Shown here piece after piece: positions 27,783 to 37,504 of a DNA stretch of 64,000 bases. Source of the stretch: Polaromonas sp. P2-4 (GTDB lineage Bacteria > Pseudomonadota > Gammaproteobacteria > Burkholderiales > Burkholderiaceae_C). The first letter of the stretch is position 1; each line of letters begins with the position of its first letter. The notes below the pieces were generated by a model that had not been told where the DNA came from, ran no database searches, and saw nothing but the letters and a program-made list of their open reading frames with translations. A program made the position numbers and the translations under genes. The stretch covers positions 566,001-630,000 of the forward strand of contig CP087965.1 of NCBI GenBank assembly GCA_024703855.1, in the 5' to 3' direction.

Positions 27783-29464
27783 TCAGGCTTTCGGGGCGGC
27801 AACACGCTGCGCCTGCTGCAGCTCGCGCCAGAGAATTTTCCCGGTGCCCGATTTGGGCAGGCTGTCCATGAACTCGACAATTCGCGGCGCCTTGTAGACC
27901 GCCATGCGCTGTCGGCCCCAGTCGATGATGTCCTGCTCCGAGACCTTGCCGCGCTGCTCGGGCTTGAGCACCACCAGCGCCTTGACGGTTTCACCGCGCT
28001 GTTCGTCATCGACCCCGATCACACAGGCTTCGTGGATGGCGGGATGCTCGTACATGGCGCTTTCCACCTCGGCCGGCCAGACCTTGAAGCCCGACGCATT
28101 GATCATGCGTTTGAGCCGGTCGCGCATGAAGAAGTAGCCTTCTTCATCGACATGGGCCAGATCGCCGGTACGGAAAAAGCGCTTGCCATCCATCTCGAAA
28201 AACGCCGCACGGTTGGCCTCTTCGTTGTTCCAGTACCCGGTCATGAGTTGCGCGCCATGGGTCACCAGTTCGCCCACCTCGCCCTGCGGCAGTTCCTGCT
28301 GCGTCAGCGGATCGACGATGCGCGAGTCGACTCCCTGCGTGGGCATGCCCAGACACTGGCGCTTGCCGCGTGAGAGCGGGTTGGCATGCAAAAAGGCGGC
28401 GGTCTCGCTCAGGCCATAGCCTTCGTTGTAGAACAGGCCAAACCGTTCGGCCAGCATCGTGGCCACAGCCTCGGGCATGGCGGCACCGCCGCCCGAGAGC
28501 AGGCACAGACTGGACAGGTCGCGCTGCTGCGCCCCGGGCTGCGCAAAAAATCAATCACCATGGCGGGCGGCGCGGTCCAGGCCGTGACCCTGTGGCGCTC
28601 GATCAGACGCACCGCCGTCACCGGATTCCAGCGCGGCATCATGACGACGGTTGCGCCCAATGTGATGGGCACGTTCATGCCGTTTTGCATGCCCAGCATG
28701 TGAAACAACGGTGCCACGCAAAGGAACACCGACTCGACGTTGAGATTTTTCCAGACCTGCGACGCCACGTTCGATGCCAGCACGGTGGTGTGCGTGTGCA
28801 TGCAGCCCTTGGGATGGCCGGTGGTGCCCGAGGTGTAGGGCAGCACCGCCAGGTCGTCGGGCGTGCTGGTGTCGGCTGGCGGCCGCAGATGCAGCGCCAG
28901 CGCCTCTTCAAAGCCGTGGCAGGCGCTGCCCGGCAGCGGCGCGCGGGCAGTGCGCACCCAGTCGGGCACCTCTTCGCCGGCTGGCGCCGTCAGGCTGTCG
29001 CTGTAGGCGTGCACCACCACGGCATCGAGACCGCCCGCTTCACTAGAGCCGATACACGCTGCCAGCTGCGGCAGCAGCTCCTGGGCGACAAAGGCCACCC
29101 GCGCCCCGCTGTCGGCGGCGTAATAACGAATTTCGGGCGCGGTGCTCATCGGGTTAACCGGGACCACCGCGGCACCGGCACGCAACACGGCGTAATAGGC
29201 AATCACAAACTGCGGACAGTTCTGGCTCATCAGCAACACACGGTCACCGCGCTGAACGCCTAATTGCTTGTGCAGGTAGCCCGCCATCGCATCGACTTTG
29301 GCCTTCAGCGCGGCATAACCGAGCACCGCACCGCAATAGACGATGGCGGGCTTGTCCGGGTAACGCTGGACCGCGACATCCAGGTAATGGATCAGCGTCA
29401 CCCGGGGCACCCGCAGTTCCTGGGGGATGCCCTTGGGCCAAAAGCGGTGATGAAGGGCTGGCAT
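27783..29464 (-). pseudogene. Class I acyl-CoA ligase 3, frameshifted
   Basis: The restored protein is about 560 residues. It has VLPYTSGTTGHPKGCMHTHT (A3), APLFHMLGMQNGMNVPI, NEGYGLSETAAFLHANPL (A5), RFFRTGDLAHVDEEGYFF (A7), NASGFKVWPAEVESAMYEHP (A8) and LPKSGTGKILWRELQ with the catalytic Lys (A10). The size and order match fatty-acid or aryl CoA ligases. One indel near 28535, after MVIDFLRSPG, separates the halves. ATG 29464 (MPALHHRFWPKGIPQ) is the natural start. It lies between acyl-CoA dehydrogenase 3 and SDR 2 and is likely part of one minus-strand operon. Confidence 0.82.
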
Positions 29465-29532
29465 GTGTGTTGTCTCTTGTCTGGTTCCTGATGTCCGTGC
29501 CGCTGCGTTGTGTCGCTTGTGTGCGGAGCTAC

Positions 29533-30686
29533 CTAGCGGTCCATGCTGCGGGCGATGATTTCCTTCATCACCTCGTTGGCGCCGCCATAAATTTTGCTCA
29601 CACGCACGTCGGCATAAAGCCGGGCAATCGGATACTCGGTCATGTAGCCGTAACCGCCGAACAGCTGCAGGCACTCGTCCACGATCTGGCAGTTGGTCTG
29701 GGTGGTCCACCACTTGGCCATGGCGGCCGTGGGCACATCCAGCTCGGCACGCAACAGGCGCTGGATACAGTCATCAACAAAGCTGCGCGCCACCGTGGCC
29801 TGGGTCTGGCACTCGGCCAGCTTGAAGCGGGTATTTTGCAGCGCCATCAGCGGCTTGCCGAACACCTCGCGCTGGCGCACGTAGGCCGTCGTCTCGGCAA
29901 TCGCGCGGTGCATGGTGGCCACGGCGCCGACCGCAATCAGCAGCCGCTCCTGCGGCAACTGCTGCATCAGCTGGGTAAAGCCCCGGCCCTCTTCGCCGCC
30001 CAGCAGATTTTCTGCCGGCACACGCATCGTGTCAAAAAGAGCTCGGTGGTGTCCAGTGTTTTCTGGCCCAGTTTTTCCAGCATGCGGCCGCGGCGAAAGC
30101 CCTGCAGTCCGTCTGTCTCTATCATCACCAGCGACACCCCCTTGGCACCGGCGGCCACGTCGGTCTTGACGGCGACACAGATCAGGTTGGCGTGATGCCC
30201 GTTGGTGATGAAGGTCTTGGAGCCGCTGATCAGGAAGTCGCTGCCATCGCGCAAGGCGCTGGTCTTGATGCGCTGCAGGTCGGTGCCGGCGCCGGGCTCG
30301 CTCATGGCGATGGCGGCGACCAGGTCTCCGGTGGCCATGCGCGGCAGCCAGCGGCGCTTTTGCGCCTCGCTGCCGTAGGCCAGAATGTAGTGCGCCACGA
30401 TGCCGCTGTGGACGTTGTTGCTGAAGGCCCCAACCATGGCGCCGGCCTGTTCTTCGCAGATGACGGCCTCGTGCAGGAAACTGCCGCCGCCACCGCCGTA
30501 TTCTTCGGGGATGCTGGCGCACAGCAGACCGGCCTGACCGGCTTTGCTCCAGATCTCGCGGTCGGCATGGTGCTGGGCCGTCCAGCGCGCCTCGTGGGGC
30601 ACACATTCGCGCTCGAAGAACTTGCGCGCGGTGTCGCGCAGCATCTCCAGGTCCGTGTCCATCCACGGACGTTTCAGGTCGCTCAT
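29533..30686 (-). pseudogene. Acyl-CoA dehydrogenase 3, frameshifted
   Basis: The restored protein is about 384 residues. Seen motifs are LCASIPEEYGGGGGSFLHEA, AAIAMSEPGAGTDLQRIKT, SGSKTFITNGHHANL, RVPAENLLGGEEGRGF, REVFGKPLMALQNTRF, LQLFGGYGYMTEY and VSKIYGGANEVMKEIIARS. The IYGGANEVM end places the catalytic Glu differently from dehydrogenase 2 (YEGTSQI), so the base may be elsewhere, as in long-chain or isovaleryl types. A T is missing near 30034 before FDTMRVP. The start ATG 30686 overlaps the SDR 3 stop by four bases, so the two are coupled. Confidence 0.82.
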
Positions 30687-31508
30687 GGCCGGCCACCGCC
30701 GCAGACCAGCACCTGGCCGCTGACGTAGTTGGACTCGGGAATACAGAACAGGTAGACCGCACCGGCGGCCTCTTCGGGTGTGCCGCCGCGACCTAGCGGA
30801 ATCAGCGACTCGGCGTTCTTGAGCACCTGCGGGTTCACGCCCACCTTGATCTGCTGGCCGGCAATGTCGATTTTTGCGTCGGCGTCGGCTGCCGCTTCGG
30901 TCAGGCGCGTCATGATCAGGCCAAAGGCCACGCTGTTGACGTTGACCTTGTAGCGGCCCCACTCCTTGGCCAGCGCCTTGGTCAGGCCGTTGATGCCGGC
31001 CTTGGCCGCCGCGTAATTGGCCTGGCCCGCGTTGCCGTAGACACCCGAGGTGGACGAGATGTTGACCACCTTGCGAAACACCGGCTGGCCGGCTTCGGCT
31101 TCCTTCTTGGCGGCTTCGCGGATGAAGCCCGAGGCCGCACGCAGGATGCGGAAAGGCGCGGTCAGGTGCACCTGCAGCATCGCCTCCCATTGCTCGTCGC
31201 TCATCTTCTGCACCACGTTGTCCCAGGTGTAGCCGGCGTTGTTGACGATGATGTCGATGCCGCCAAAACTGTCCAGCGCCTGCTGGACGAAGCGCTCCCC
31301 GAAGTCGGTATCGGTCACGCTGCCGATGCAGGCGACAGCCTGGCCGCCGCGCGCCACGATGTCGGCCACGGTGGCCTGGGCCGGCGCCGCATCGAGGTCG
31401 TTGATCACCACGCGCGCCTTCGGCGGCGAGCTTGAGCGCGATTTCGCGGCCGATGCCACGTCCCGAGCCAGATACCAGGGCGACTTTTCCGTCGAGTTTG
31501 TTGGTCAT
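30683..31508 (-). pseudogene. SDR-family dehydrogenase 3 (FabG-like), frameshifted
   Basis: The restored protein is about 275 residues: KVALVSGSGRGIGREIALKLA, ND in VVINDLDAAPAQ, NNAGYTWDNVVQKM, the active-site Ser in VVNISSTSGVYGNAGQ, YAAAKAGINGLTKALAKEW, and a C-terminus ending SGQVLVCGGGRP. The sequence fits 3-hydroxyacyl-CoA/ACP dehydrogenases. An indel near 31420 separates the first strand-helix unit from the rest. ATG 31508 is the natural start. The stop overlaps the dehydrogenase 3 start. Two MaoC-type dehydratases lie upstream, so the order hydratase then dehydrogenase is preserved. Confidence 0.82.
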
Positions 31509-31540
31509 GTTTTTTCCTTGAAATTGAATGCCAGGCCCGT

Positions 31541-31971
31541 TCAGGCCAGAACCACAACGGCCTCGCCCGCGAGCTTGATCTGTCCGCCCTGGCTGGTGGT
31601 CGACACCTCGAGCCGCACGCAGCGTTCGCCGCCCTGCTCGAACTTCTCGACCACCTTGCCGGCGCAGGTGATGGACTCGCCCACATGGGTGATCGATGCA
31701 AACCGCACGCTGAACCCGCGGATGGCGGGCTGGTCCACCCAGTTCGTCAGCAGGCGGCCCAGCCAGGCCATGGACAGCATGCCGTGCGCGAAAACATCGG
31801 GCATGCCGGCCGACTTTGCAAAATCGCTGTCCACGTGGATCGGGTTGTGGTCGCCGGACCGCCGCAATACAGGGCCAGGGCCAGCCGCGAGATCGGCGGT
31901 GTTACAAATGAAGGCAGGTTGTCGCCGACCTGCACGCTGTCAAAGGTGGGCATGGGTTTGATTGCAGTCAT
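31541..31971 (-). pseudogene. MaoC-like dehydratase (R-specific hydratase half), frameshifted
   Basis: The restored protein is about 143 residues with the hydratase-2 signature SGDHNPIHVDSDFAKSAGMP, including the Asp and His used to activate water, followed by FAHGMLSMAWLGRLL. An indel near 31860 falls just before SGDHNP. ATG 31971 (MTAIKPMPTFDSV) has GAGGAGC upstream and is preferred to the in-frame ATG at 31989, which lies inside the previous gene. It pairs with the FAS1-like dehydratase directly upstream; such pairs form two-subunit hydratases. It should add water to a 2-enoyl-CoA. Confidence 0.8.
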
Positions 31972-31981
31972 GAAAAGCTCC

Positions 31982-32424
31982 TCAGCCATTGCGCATCACG
32001 GTGACCGTGCGCAGTTCGGCCACCAGTTCGGCGCGCTGGTTGCTCACCCGGGTCTTGCGCACGACGAACTCCAGCGCCCCGCCCTTCTTGTCGTAGATGT
32101 CGTCGATGCGCTGCTCGAAGGTCAGCGTGTCGCCGGCAAAAGCCATGGCGTGATAGGTAAAACCCTGCTCGCCGTGCAGCAGGCTGCGGTAATCCATCCC
32201 CAGCAAGTCGCGGATGGCGGCCGGATTGGGCGACTCCATTTCCAGGCAGAAGAGAAAGGTCGGCGGGACCGGCAGCGACGGGTAGCCGGCCGTGCTGCGG
32301 CGGCCTCGTCGGTGTAAACCGGGTCGGTCTGACCGGTGGCCTTGGCGAAGAAGCGCAGGCGCCCTTTTTCCACCTCGGCGCTGAAGGCGGGCATGGTGTG
32401 GCCAATGAATTTTTTGTCAATCAT
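31982..32424 (-). pseudogene. MaoC N-terminal-type (FAS1-like) dehydratase subunit, frameshifted
   Basis: The restored protein is about 147 residues and starts MIDKKFIGHTMPAFSAEVE, KGRLRFFAKATGQTDPVYTD, then SPNPAAIRDLLGMDYRSLLH, GEQGFTYHAMAFAGDTLTFE. This is the MaoC_dehydrat_N hot-dog, which supplies the non-catalytic half of heteromeric enoyl-CoA hydratases. A G is missing near 32293. It lies 10 bp upstream of its probable partner (31541-31971) and just downstream of thiolase 2, so all three are likely co-transcribed. Confidence 0.8.
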
Positions 32425-32436
32425 TTGCTGCGCTTT

Positions 32437-33630
32437 TCAAGCGGCCTGGTACAGGGTGACCACGCAGGCACCACCCAAACCCAGGTTGTGCTGCAGCGCC
32501 AGGCGCGCGCCCTCCACCTGGCGCTGGTTCGCCTGGCCACGCAACTGCCACACCAACTCTGCGCACTGTGCCAGACCGGTGGCGCCCAGCGGATGGCCCT
32601 TGGACAGCAGGCCGCCCGAGGGGTTGGTAACAATGCGGCCACCGTAGGTGTTGTCGCCATCCAGGATGAATTTCTCCGCCGTGCCTTCGGGCGTCAGGCC
32701 CAGGGCCTCATAGGTGATGAGTTCGTTGGCGGTAAAGCAGTCGTGCAGTTCCACCACGTCCAGTTCGTCCGGGCCGATGCCGGCCGCCTCGTAGACCTGC
32801 GTGGCCGCGGCGGCGGTCATGTCGTAGCCCACGACCTTGCGCATGTCGCCGGTCTCGAAGGTGCTGGGCGTGTCGGTGGTCATGGCCTGGGCGGCGATAA
32901 CGACACGCATGTCGAGTTTGTGTTTTTTCGCGAAATCGGCCGAGCAGACAATGGCCGCCGCCGCGCCGCAGGTCGGCGGGCAGCACTGGTAACGCGTCAG
33001 CGGGTCGAACACGGCGGGCGAGGCCATCACCTCGTCGAGCGTCAGGGTCTGGCGGAACACGGCCAGTGGGTTGCGCGCGGCGTGCTGGCGCGCCTTGACC
33101 GAGATGCGGCCGAAAGTGTCGGGACGGATGCCGTACTGCTTGATGTAATCCCGCCCGGCGCCGCCGAAGAACTGCGCCGCACGCGGCGTGTCGCTCAGGT
33201 AGCCCTGGTGCTCTGTCATGACTTCGGCAAAACGCGTCATCGGCGACGGCCTGTCGTCGTAGGCGCCTTTCAGGGCACCTGGCACCATCTGGTCAAAGCC
33301 CAAGGCAATCGCGCATTCGACCATGCCGCTTTCGACGGCCTGGCGCGCCAGGAACAGCGCGCTGGAGCCGGTGGCACAGTTGTTGTTGAGGTTGAATACC
33401 GGAATGCCGCTCAGGCCCACGCCGTAGATGGCGGCCTGGCCGGCCGTGGAGTCGCCATACACATAGCCCACATAGGCCTGCTGCACCTCGGCATAGTCCA
33501 CGCCGGCATCGTCGAGCGCCAGTTTGGCCGCGCGGGCGCCCATCACGGTGTACGGGTCGCTGGCACCGGGCTTGGTGAAGGGAATCATGCCGACGCCCAC
33601 GACGTGAACGGCTCTTTGCATGCGGGTCAT
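32437..33630 (-). CDS. SCP2-type thiolase (lipid-transfer protein family), Cys present
   Basis: The intact 397-residue protein has VGVGMIPFTKPGASDPYTVM, GIPVFNLNNNCATGSSALFL with the nucleophilic Cys, VVELHDCFTANELITYEALG and TNPSGGLLSKGHPLGATGLA with the HPLGATG loop. These support real thiolase or acyl-transfer chemistry, in contrast to the thiolase-like protein at 18493. ATG 33630 (MTRMQRAVHV) follows AGGAGATCCC; a longer ORF from 33738 is unlikely. It is the first gene of a minus-strand operon that continues with the two dehydratases, SDR 3 and dehydrogenase 3. Confidence 0.87.
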   Translation of the reverse strand: MTRMQRAVHVVGVGMIPFTKPGASDPYTVMGARAAKLALDDAGVDYAEVQQAYVGYVYGDSTAGQAAIYGVGLSGIPVFNLNNNCATGSSALFLARQAVESGMVECAIALGFDQMVPGALKGAYDDRPSPMTRFAEVMTEHQGYLSDTPRAAQFFGGAGRDYIKQYGIRPDTFGRISVKARQHAARNPLAVFRQTLTLDEVMASPAVFDPLTRYQCCPPTCGAAAAIVCSADFAKKHKLDMRVVIAAQAMTTDTPSTFETGDMRKVVGYDMTAAAATQVYEAAGIGPDELDVVELHDCFTANELITYEALGLTPEGTAEKFILDGDNTYGGRIVTNPSGGLLSKGHPLGATGLAQCAELVWQLRGQANQRQVEGARLALQHNLGLGGACVVTLYQAA

Positions 33631-33802
33631 GGGATCTCCTGGATGTGCTGGATGTGGTGTTGCATGGGCTCCAGTGTGGGCTTCATGGCGGCCCGGATCA
33701 ATCACCGATGCATTCAAAATGATTGGCAAAAAGATCAAAAATCTTTCCCGGCGCGTTTGTGCGATGCGCTGGTCGGGAAGCCAAAATCGGGGGAGAGAAC
33801 GA

Positions 33803-34834
33803 TCAGGAACCGTCTGCCGACAGCCGTGTTTGCCGGTAGGCCCCGGGCGACAGGCCGGTCCAGCCCTTGAAGGCGCGGTGAAAGGTACTGGCTTCGGAAA
33901 ACCCGAGCCGGTTGGCGATGTCGGGCAGCGTGAGCTCGGGCCGGGCGAGGTACTCGATGGCGACGTCCCGGCGCAGGTCGTCCTTGATCGCCTGGTAGCC
34001 CTGCCCTTCGTCGCGCAGCCGGCGGCGCAGGGTTTGCGGCGTCATGGCCAGAGACTGGCCCACAACCTCCAGCGACGGCAGTTCGCCCGTCAGGTGGCGG
34101 CGCAGCAGGCGGCGAATACGTTCGGTCAGGCTGGTCTGGTCGCGGTACTTGACCAGCAGGCTGGCGGGTGCCTGCTGCAGGAACTCCTGCAGGCTTTGTG
34201 TGTTTTGCACCACCGGCAAGTCGAGCCAGCGCGCCTCGAAACGGAAGCCTATCCGGTCCTGCTCATAGCGTAGCGGCGCCTGGAACAGGCGGCCTGCGTC
34301 GGTGCTGTAGCGGGCATCAGGTTCGGGATAAATCACATCCAGCAGGGGAATGCGCCTGGCCACCAGCCAGGATGCCAGGCCATAGGTAAAAAAGCAGAAA
34401 GACCGCTCGGCATAAGCCAGCTTGGGGTCGCGTTCGCCACGCGAAACCAGCCGGACGGAAACCACGCCCTGGTCCATGGACAGCCGGGGCACGAAGTCGT
34501 CAAGCATCAGGTGGTAGAACTGAAAACCGGTGCGCAGCGCTTCACCCAGGGTCTGGCACTGCACCAGCAGGCGGCAGGACTGCACAAAACTGCCCAGCTT
34601 GAGCGGGTGGCTGCACAGGCCCCAGAGTTCGTCGTGGGTGACACGGCGCAAGGCGAAGATCAGCGCCGCGTACTGGCCCTGGGTGACACGCGACAGCGGC
34701 GAGTCCAGCAAGGCCGGCGAAATTCCGGCGCGCTGGACAATCGCATCCACATCCAGCCCGCGCTGACGCACACCCTGCAGGATCTGGATGACCTGCGCGA
34801 TGGCAATGGTGTGGTGGGTGACGGGCGCCGACAT
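33803..34834 (-). CDS. AraC family transcriptional regulator (OruR/ArgR-like)
   Basis: The intact 343-residue protein has an N-terminal Arabinose_bd-type sensing domain (GLDVDAIVQRAGISPALLDS, HPLKLGSFVQSCRLL) of about 230 residues and a C-terminal AraC helix-turn-helix pair: SLEVVGQSLAMTPQTLRRRL and LPDIANRLGFSEASTFHRAF, KGWTGLSPGAYRQ. It is upstream of and co-oriented with the thiolase-led operon, so it is the likely regulator of that operon. The effector is probably a CoA-pathway substrate but is not known. Confidence 0.9.
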   Translation of the reverse strand: MSAPVTHHTIAIAQVIQILQGVRQRGLDVDAIVQRAGISPALLDSPLSRVTQGQYAALIFALRRVTHDELWGLCSHPLKLGSFVQSCRLLVQCQTLGEALRTGFQFYHLMLDDFVPRLSMDQGVVSVRLVSRGERDPKLAYAERSFCFFTYGLASWLVARRIPLLDVIYPEPDARYSTDAGRLFQAPLRYEQDRIGFRFEARWLDLPVVQNTQSLQEFLQQAPASLLVKYRDQTSLTERIRRLLRRHLTGELPSLEVVGQSLAMTPQTLRRRLRDEGQGYQAIKDDLRRDVAIEYLARPELTLPDIANRLGFSEASTFHRAFKGWTGLSPGAYRQTRLSADGS

Positions 34835-34871
34835 CAGGCCAGTTTAATGGGCAGGCGCGCGGCGCGGCCCC

Positions 34872-36069
34872 TCAGGCAACGGCGCCCTGTCCGTACAAGG
34901 CGTCGGCCTCGGCCGGCGTGTAGCCGGCCTCACGCAGGATGTCCGCGGTGTGCTGGCCCTGGCGCGGCGCCGGGTGCCGCACGGCAAACTCGAAACCGCT
35001 CATCTTGAGCGGGCAAGCCAGCTGCACAAAGGGCTGGCCGGACGCGGTGGTACCGGGCACCACCATGCCGCGCGCCAGAAACTGTTCGTTGGCCAGTGTT
35101 TCCACCAGCGTCAGCACAGGTGTCACGCAGCAGTCCGCGCCGCGCAGCTTGTCGGTCCACCAGGCCAGCGACTGGGCACCGATCAGGACCTGGAGTTCCG
35201 CGCGAACCCACTCGGCCTGGGCAGGCGCCGCCGGGCGATGATGGGCCTGGAGGTCGACCCGGTCGATCAGCGTACAAAAACTGTCCCAGAATTTTTTCTC
35301 CAGCGCGCCGACGGCGACAAAACGTCCGTCGGCGGTTTCGTACATCGCGTAACAGGGCAGCGCGCCGGTGAGTTTGTCGCCGCCGGCGGGCCGGGTCCGG
35401 CCGTGCGTGTTGAGCGCTGCCAGCGGCAGCACCGCATGCGCCAGCAGGCCATCGGCAATGGCCACGTCGACGTGGCGGCCGGCGCCGGTTCGCGCGGCGT
35501 CGAACAGCGCGGCGAGAATGCCCATTACCGCCGTCATCGAGCCGCCCAGCAGGTCCGCCACCGGCACATTGGACAGGGCCAGCGACTGCGCGTCGCGCCC
35601 CATCTGGTCGGCCATGCCCGCGAACGCACTGTAGTTGACGTCATGCCCCGGGGCATCGCGGTACGGGCCGGTCTGGCCGTAGCCGCTCAGGCTGCAATAA
35701 ACAATCCGCGGGTTGACGCGCAACCGCGGAATAACCCACGCCAAGCCGGTCCATCACACCGGGACGAAAACCCTCCACCAGCACGTCGGCCTGCTCGCAC
35801 AGGCGCAGCAGCGCGGCCACGCCGGCTGGCTGTTTGAGGTCGATGCGGATGGCGCGCTTGTTGCGATTGACCAGGGTGCGAACCGCTTCGGCAGCGTAGT
35901 CGCCCTCGCCGGTGTCTTCCACCTTGATCACGTCCGCGCCCAGGTCGCCCAGGTGCAGGGTGCACATGGGGCCGGGCAGCAGGCGGGTCAGGTCCAGCAC
36001 GCGCACACCCTGCAGGGGGGCGCCGCGGGCCGCGGAGTTGGGGGCCGGGGATGGAGAAGACTCGGGCAT
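34872..36069 (-). pseudogene. CaiB/BaiF CoA-transferase 3 (alpha-methylacyl-CoA racemase-like), frameshifted
   Basis: The restored protein is about 398 residues. It has LQGVRVLDLTRLLPGPMCTL, LGADVIKVEDTGEGDYA, NRNKRAIRIDLKQPAGVAAL, YCSLSGYGQTGPYRDAPGHD, VNYSAFAGM and PVADLLGGSMTAVMGILAAL. The GHDxNY segment is typical of alpha-methylacyl-CoA racemases as opposed to transferases, so racemisation of a 2-methylacyl-CoA is the best guess. One indel near 35735 splits the gene. I used ATG 36069 (MPESSPSPAP); 36123 is also open. It follows the AraC gene in orientation and lies 306 bp from the divergent LysR gene. Confidence 0.8.
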
Positions 36070-36224
36070 GAACAGCTTTCGTGGAGTGCACGCCAGTCTA
36101 GGCAGGCCATCTTCCCGCAGCAATGGCGAAAGTGTTCAATCCGATTGACTGGAAAGATCAGGAGACCGGCAAGGCTGTCATGGCATGCCGTCGTCACACG
36201 GGGCGCCGGTCAATGCAACCTGCC

Positions 36225-36273
36225 AATTCAGCGCCAAGACTTTTGAAATTACGGAGGCTCAGCCACGCCTCCC
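36225..36273. repeat. ~49-bp repeat shared with 21124-21172
   Basis: CAATTCAGCGCCAAGACTTT, TGAAATTACGG and AGGCTCAGCCAC match the copy at 21124. It lies between the divergent racemase-like and LysR genes, where it could overlap promoter DNA. Confidence 0.45.
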
Positions 36274-36375
36274 TGTCCTCACTGCCTTAATTTTTCCATT
36301 GCGGCCCCATCCCAGCGCACGACAAAGACTTAGTCAATATCGAAGGCTTGGTGTACTTTGCGTTAGCATGGCACC

Positions 36376-37299
36376 ATGCAATTTGACCTGACGGACCTAC
36401 GGCTGTTTGTACTGACAGCCGACGAAGGCAACATGACCCGTGCCGCAGAGCGCCAGCACTTGTCGCTGGCAGCGGCCAGCGCGCGCATCAAGTCACTCGA
36501 AGCCCAGTCCGGCTTGAGCCTGTTCTACCGCGAGGCCAGAGGCGTTCGCCTGACGCCGCCCGGTGAAGCATTTTTGTTCCATGCGCGCGGCGTGCTGCGC
36601 CAAGCCGAACAACTGCGCGTCGACCTGCAGGAATACGGCGGCGGCCTGCGCGGACATCTGCGGGTGTTTGCCAACACCACCGCGGTGACGGATTTTCTGC
36701 CGGAAATCCTGCCCGGCTTTTTGTCCAGCAACCCGAAGATCAATATCGACCTGCAGGAAAAACCGAACGCGGAAATCGCCCGCGGCGTGCTCGACGGCCG
36801 GGCCGACATCGGCATCGTCGCCGGCAAGGTCGATACGCTAGGCCTGCAGGCGATTCACTTCAGCACCGACCGCCTGGTGCTGGCCACCGCAAAAAACCAC
36901 CGGTTTGCGCGCCGCAAAAAAATTGCCTTTGCCGAAACGCTGGACGAAGACGCGGTGGGCATGCAGTACGGCAGCACACTGCAGACCTTTCTGGCGCAGG
37001 TGGTCGAAAGCCTGGGCAAGCCACTGAAGCTGCGCATCCAGCTCTCCAGTTTTGATGCCATGTGCCGCATGATTGGCGCCGGTGTCGGGGTCGGCATTGT
37101 GCCGGAGTCCGCCGCGCGGCGGAACCAGGCCAGCATGGGCATTGCGCTGATCGAACTGACCGACGCCTGGAGCGTGCGCGAGCGTTTCATCCTGGTGCGC
37201 GACCGCAAAGCGCTGCTGCGCTACGCCGAGTCGTTGATTGAAACGCTGTGCGCCCATTACCAACAGCCCACAATCCCCACGACTCCCAAAAGCCCGTGA
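36376..37299 (+). CDS. LysR family transcriptional regulator
   Basis: The intact 307-residue protein has a winged helix-turn-helix (LRLFVLTADEGNMTRAAERQ, LSLAAASARIKSLEAQSG) and a periplasmic-binding-protein-like effector domain (HLRVFANTTAVTDFLPEILP, GRADIGIVAGKVDTLGLQ, IGAGVGVGIVPESAARR). It is divergent from the CoA-transferase/racemase gene, the classic arrangement for a LysR protein and its target. It closes the catabolic island on the right. Effector unknown. Confidence 0.9.
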   Translation: MQFDLTDLRLFVLTADEGNMTRAAERQHLSLAAASARIKSLEAQSGLSLFYREARGVRLTPPGEAFLFHARGVLRQAEQLRVDLQEYGGGLRGHLRVFANTTAVTDFLPEILPGFLSSNPKINIDLQEKPNAEIARGVLDGRADIGIVAGKVDTLGLQAIHFSTDRLVLATAKNHRFARRKKIAFAETLDEDAVGMQYGSTLQTFLAQVVESLGKPLKLRIQLSSFDAMCRMIGAGVGVGIVPESAARRNQASMGIALIELTDAWSVRERFILVRDRKALLRYAESLIETLCAHYQQPTIPTTPKSP

Positions 37300-37464
37300 C
37301 GTAAAACACCCCCAGCTTTTGCTGGGACGTCATCAAAACCGGCGATGCCCGACTCGCCGAGGATGGGCACATTCAGGCCGCCCTTACCGAAACACCCGCC
37401 GATGGCGCTCGGTACTTACCCCGTAGTCGATGGAAGAGTAAAGAACGTAACATGATCTTCCAAT

Positions 37465-37484
37465 AAAAGAACGGTCGTTCTTTT
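37465..37484. promoter_or_regulatory. Palindromic operator-like site upstream of the lipoprotein hydrolase
   Basis: AAAAGAACG-GT-CGTTCTTTT is a 9-bp perfect inverted repeat with a 2-bp centre, ending 20 bp before the start codon at 37505. Compact palindromes of this form are typical TetR-family operators. The ribosome-binding site AGGAG lies at 37493-37497, so a protein bound here would cover the likely promoter. No TetR gene is adjacent. Confidence 0.5.
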
Positions 37485-37504
37485 TATAACTCAGGAGTAA
37501 ATGG

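Noticed and set aside
29967-31508. Apparent 513-residue SDR/acyl-CoA dehydrogenase fusion
   Set aside because: The SDR part in this frame is nonsense after about 33 residues; both genes have their own start and stop with a four-base overlap.
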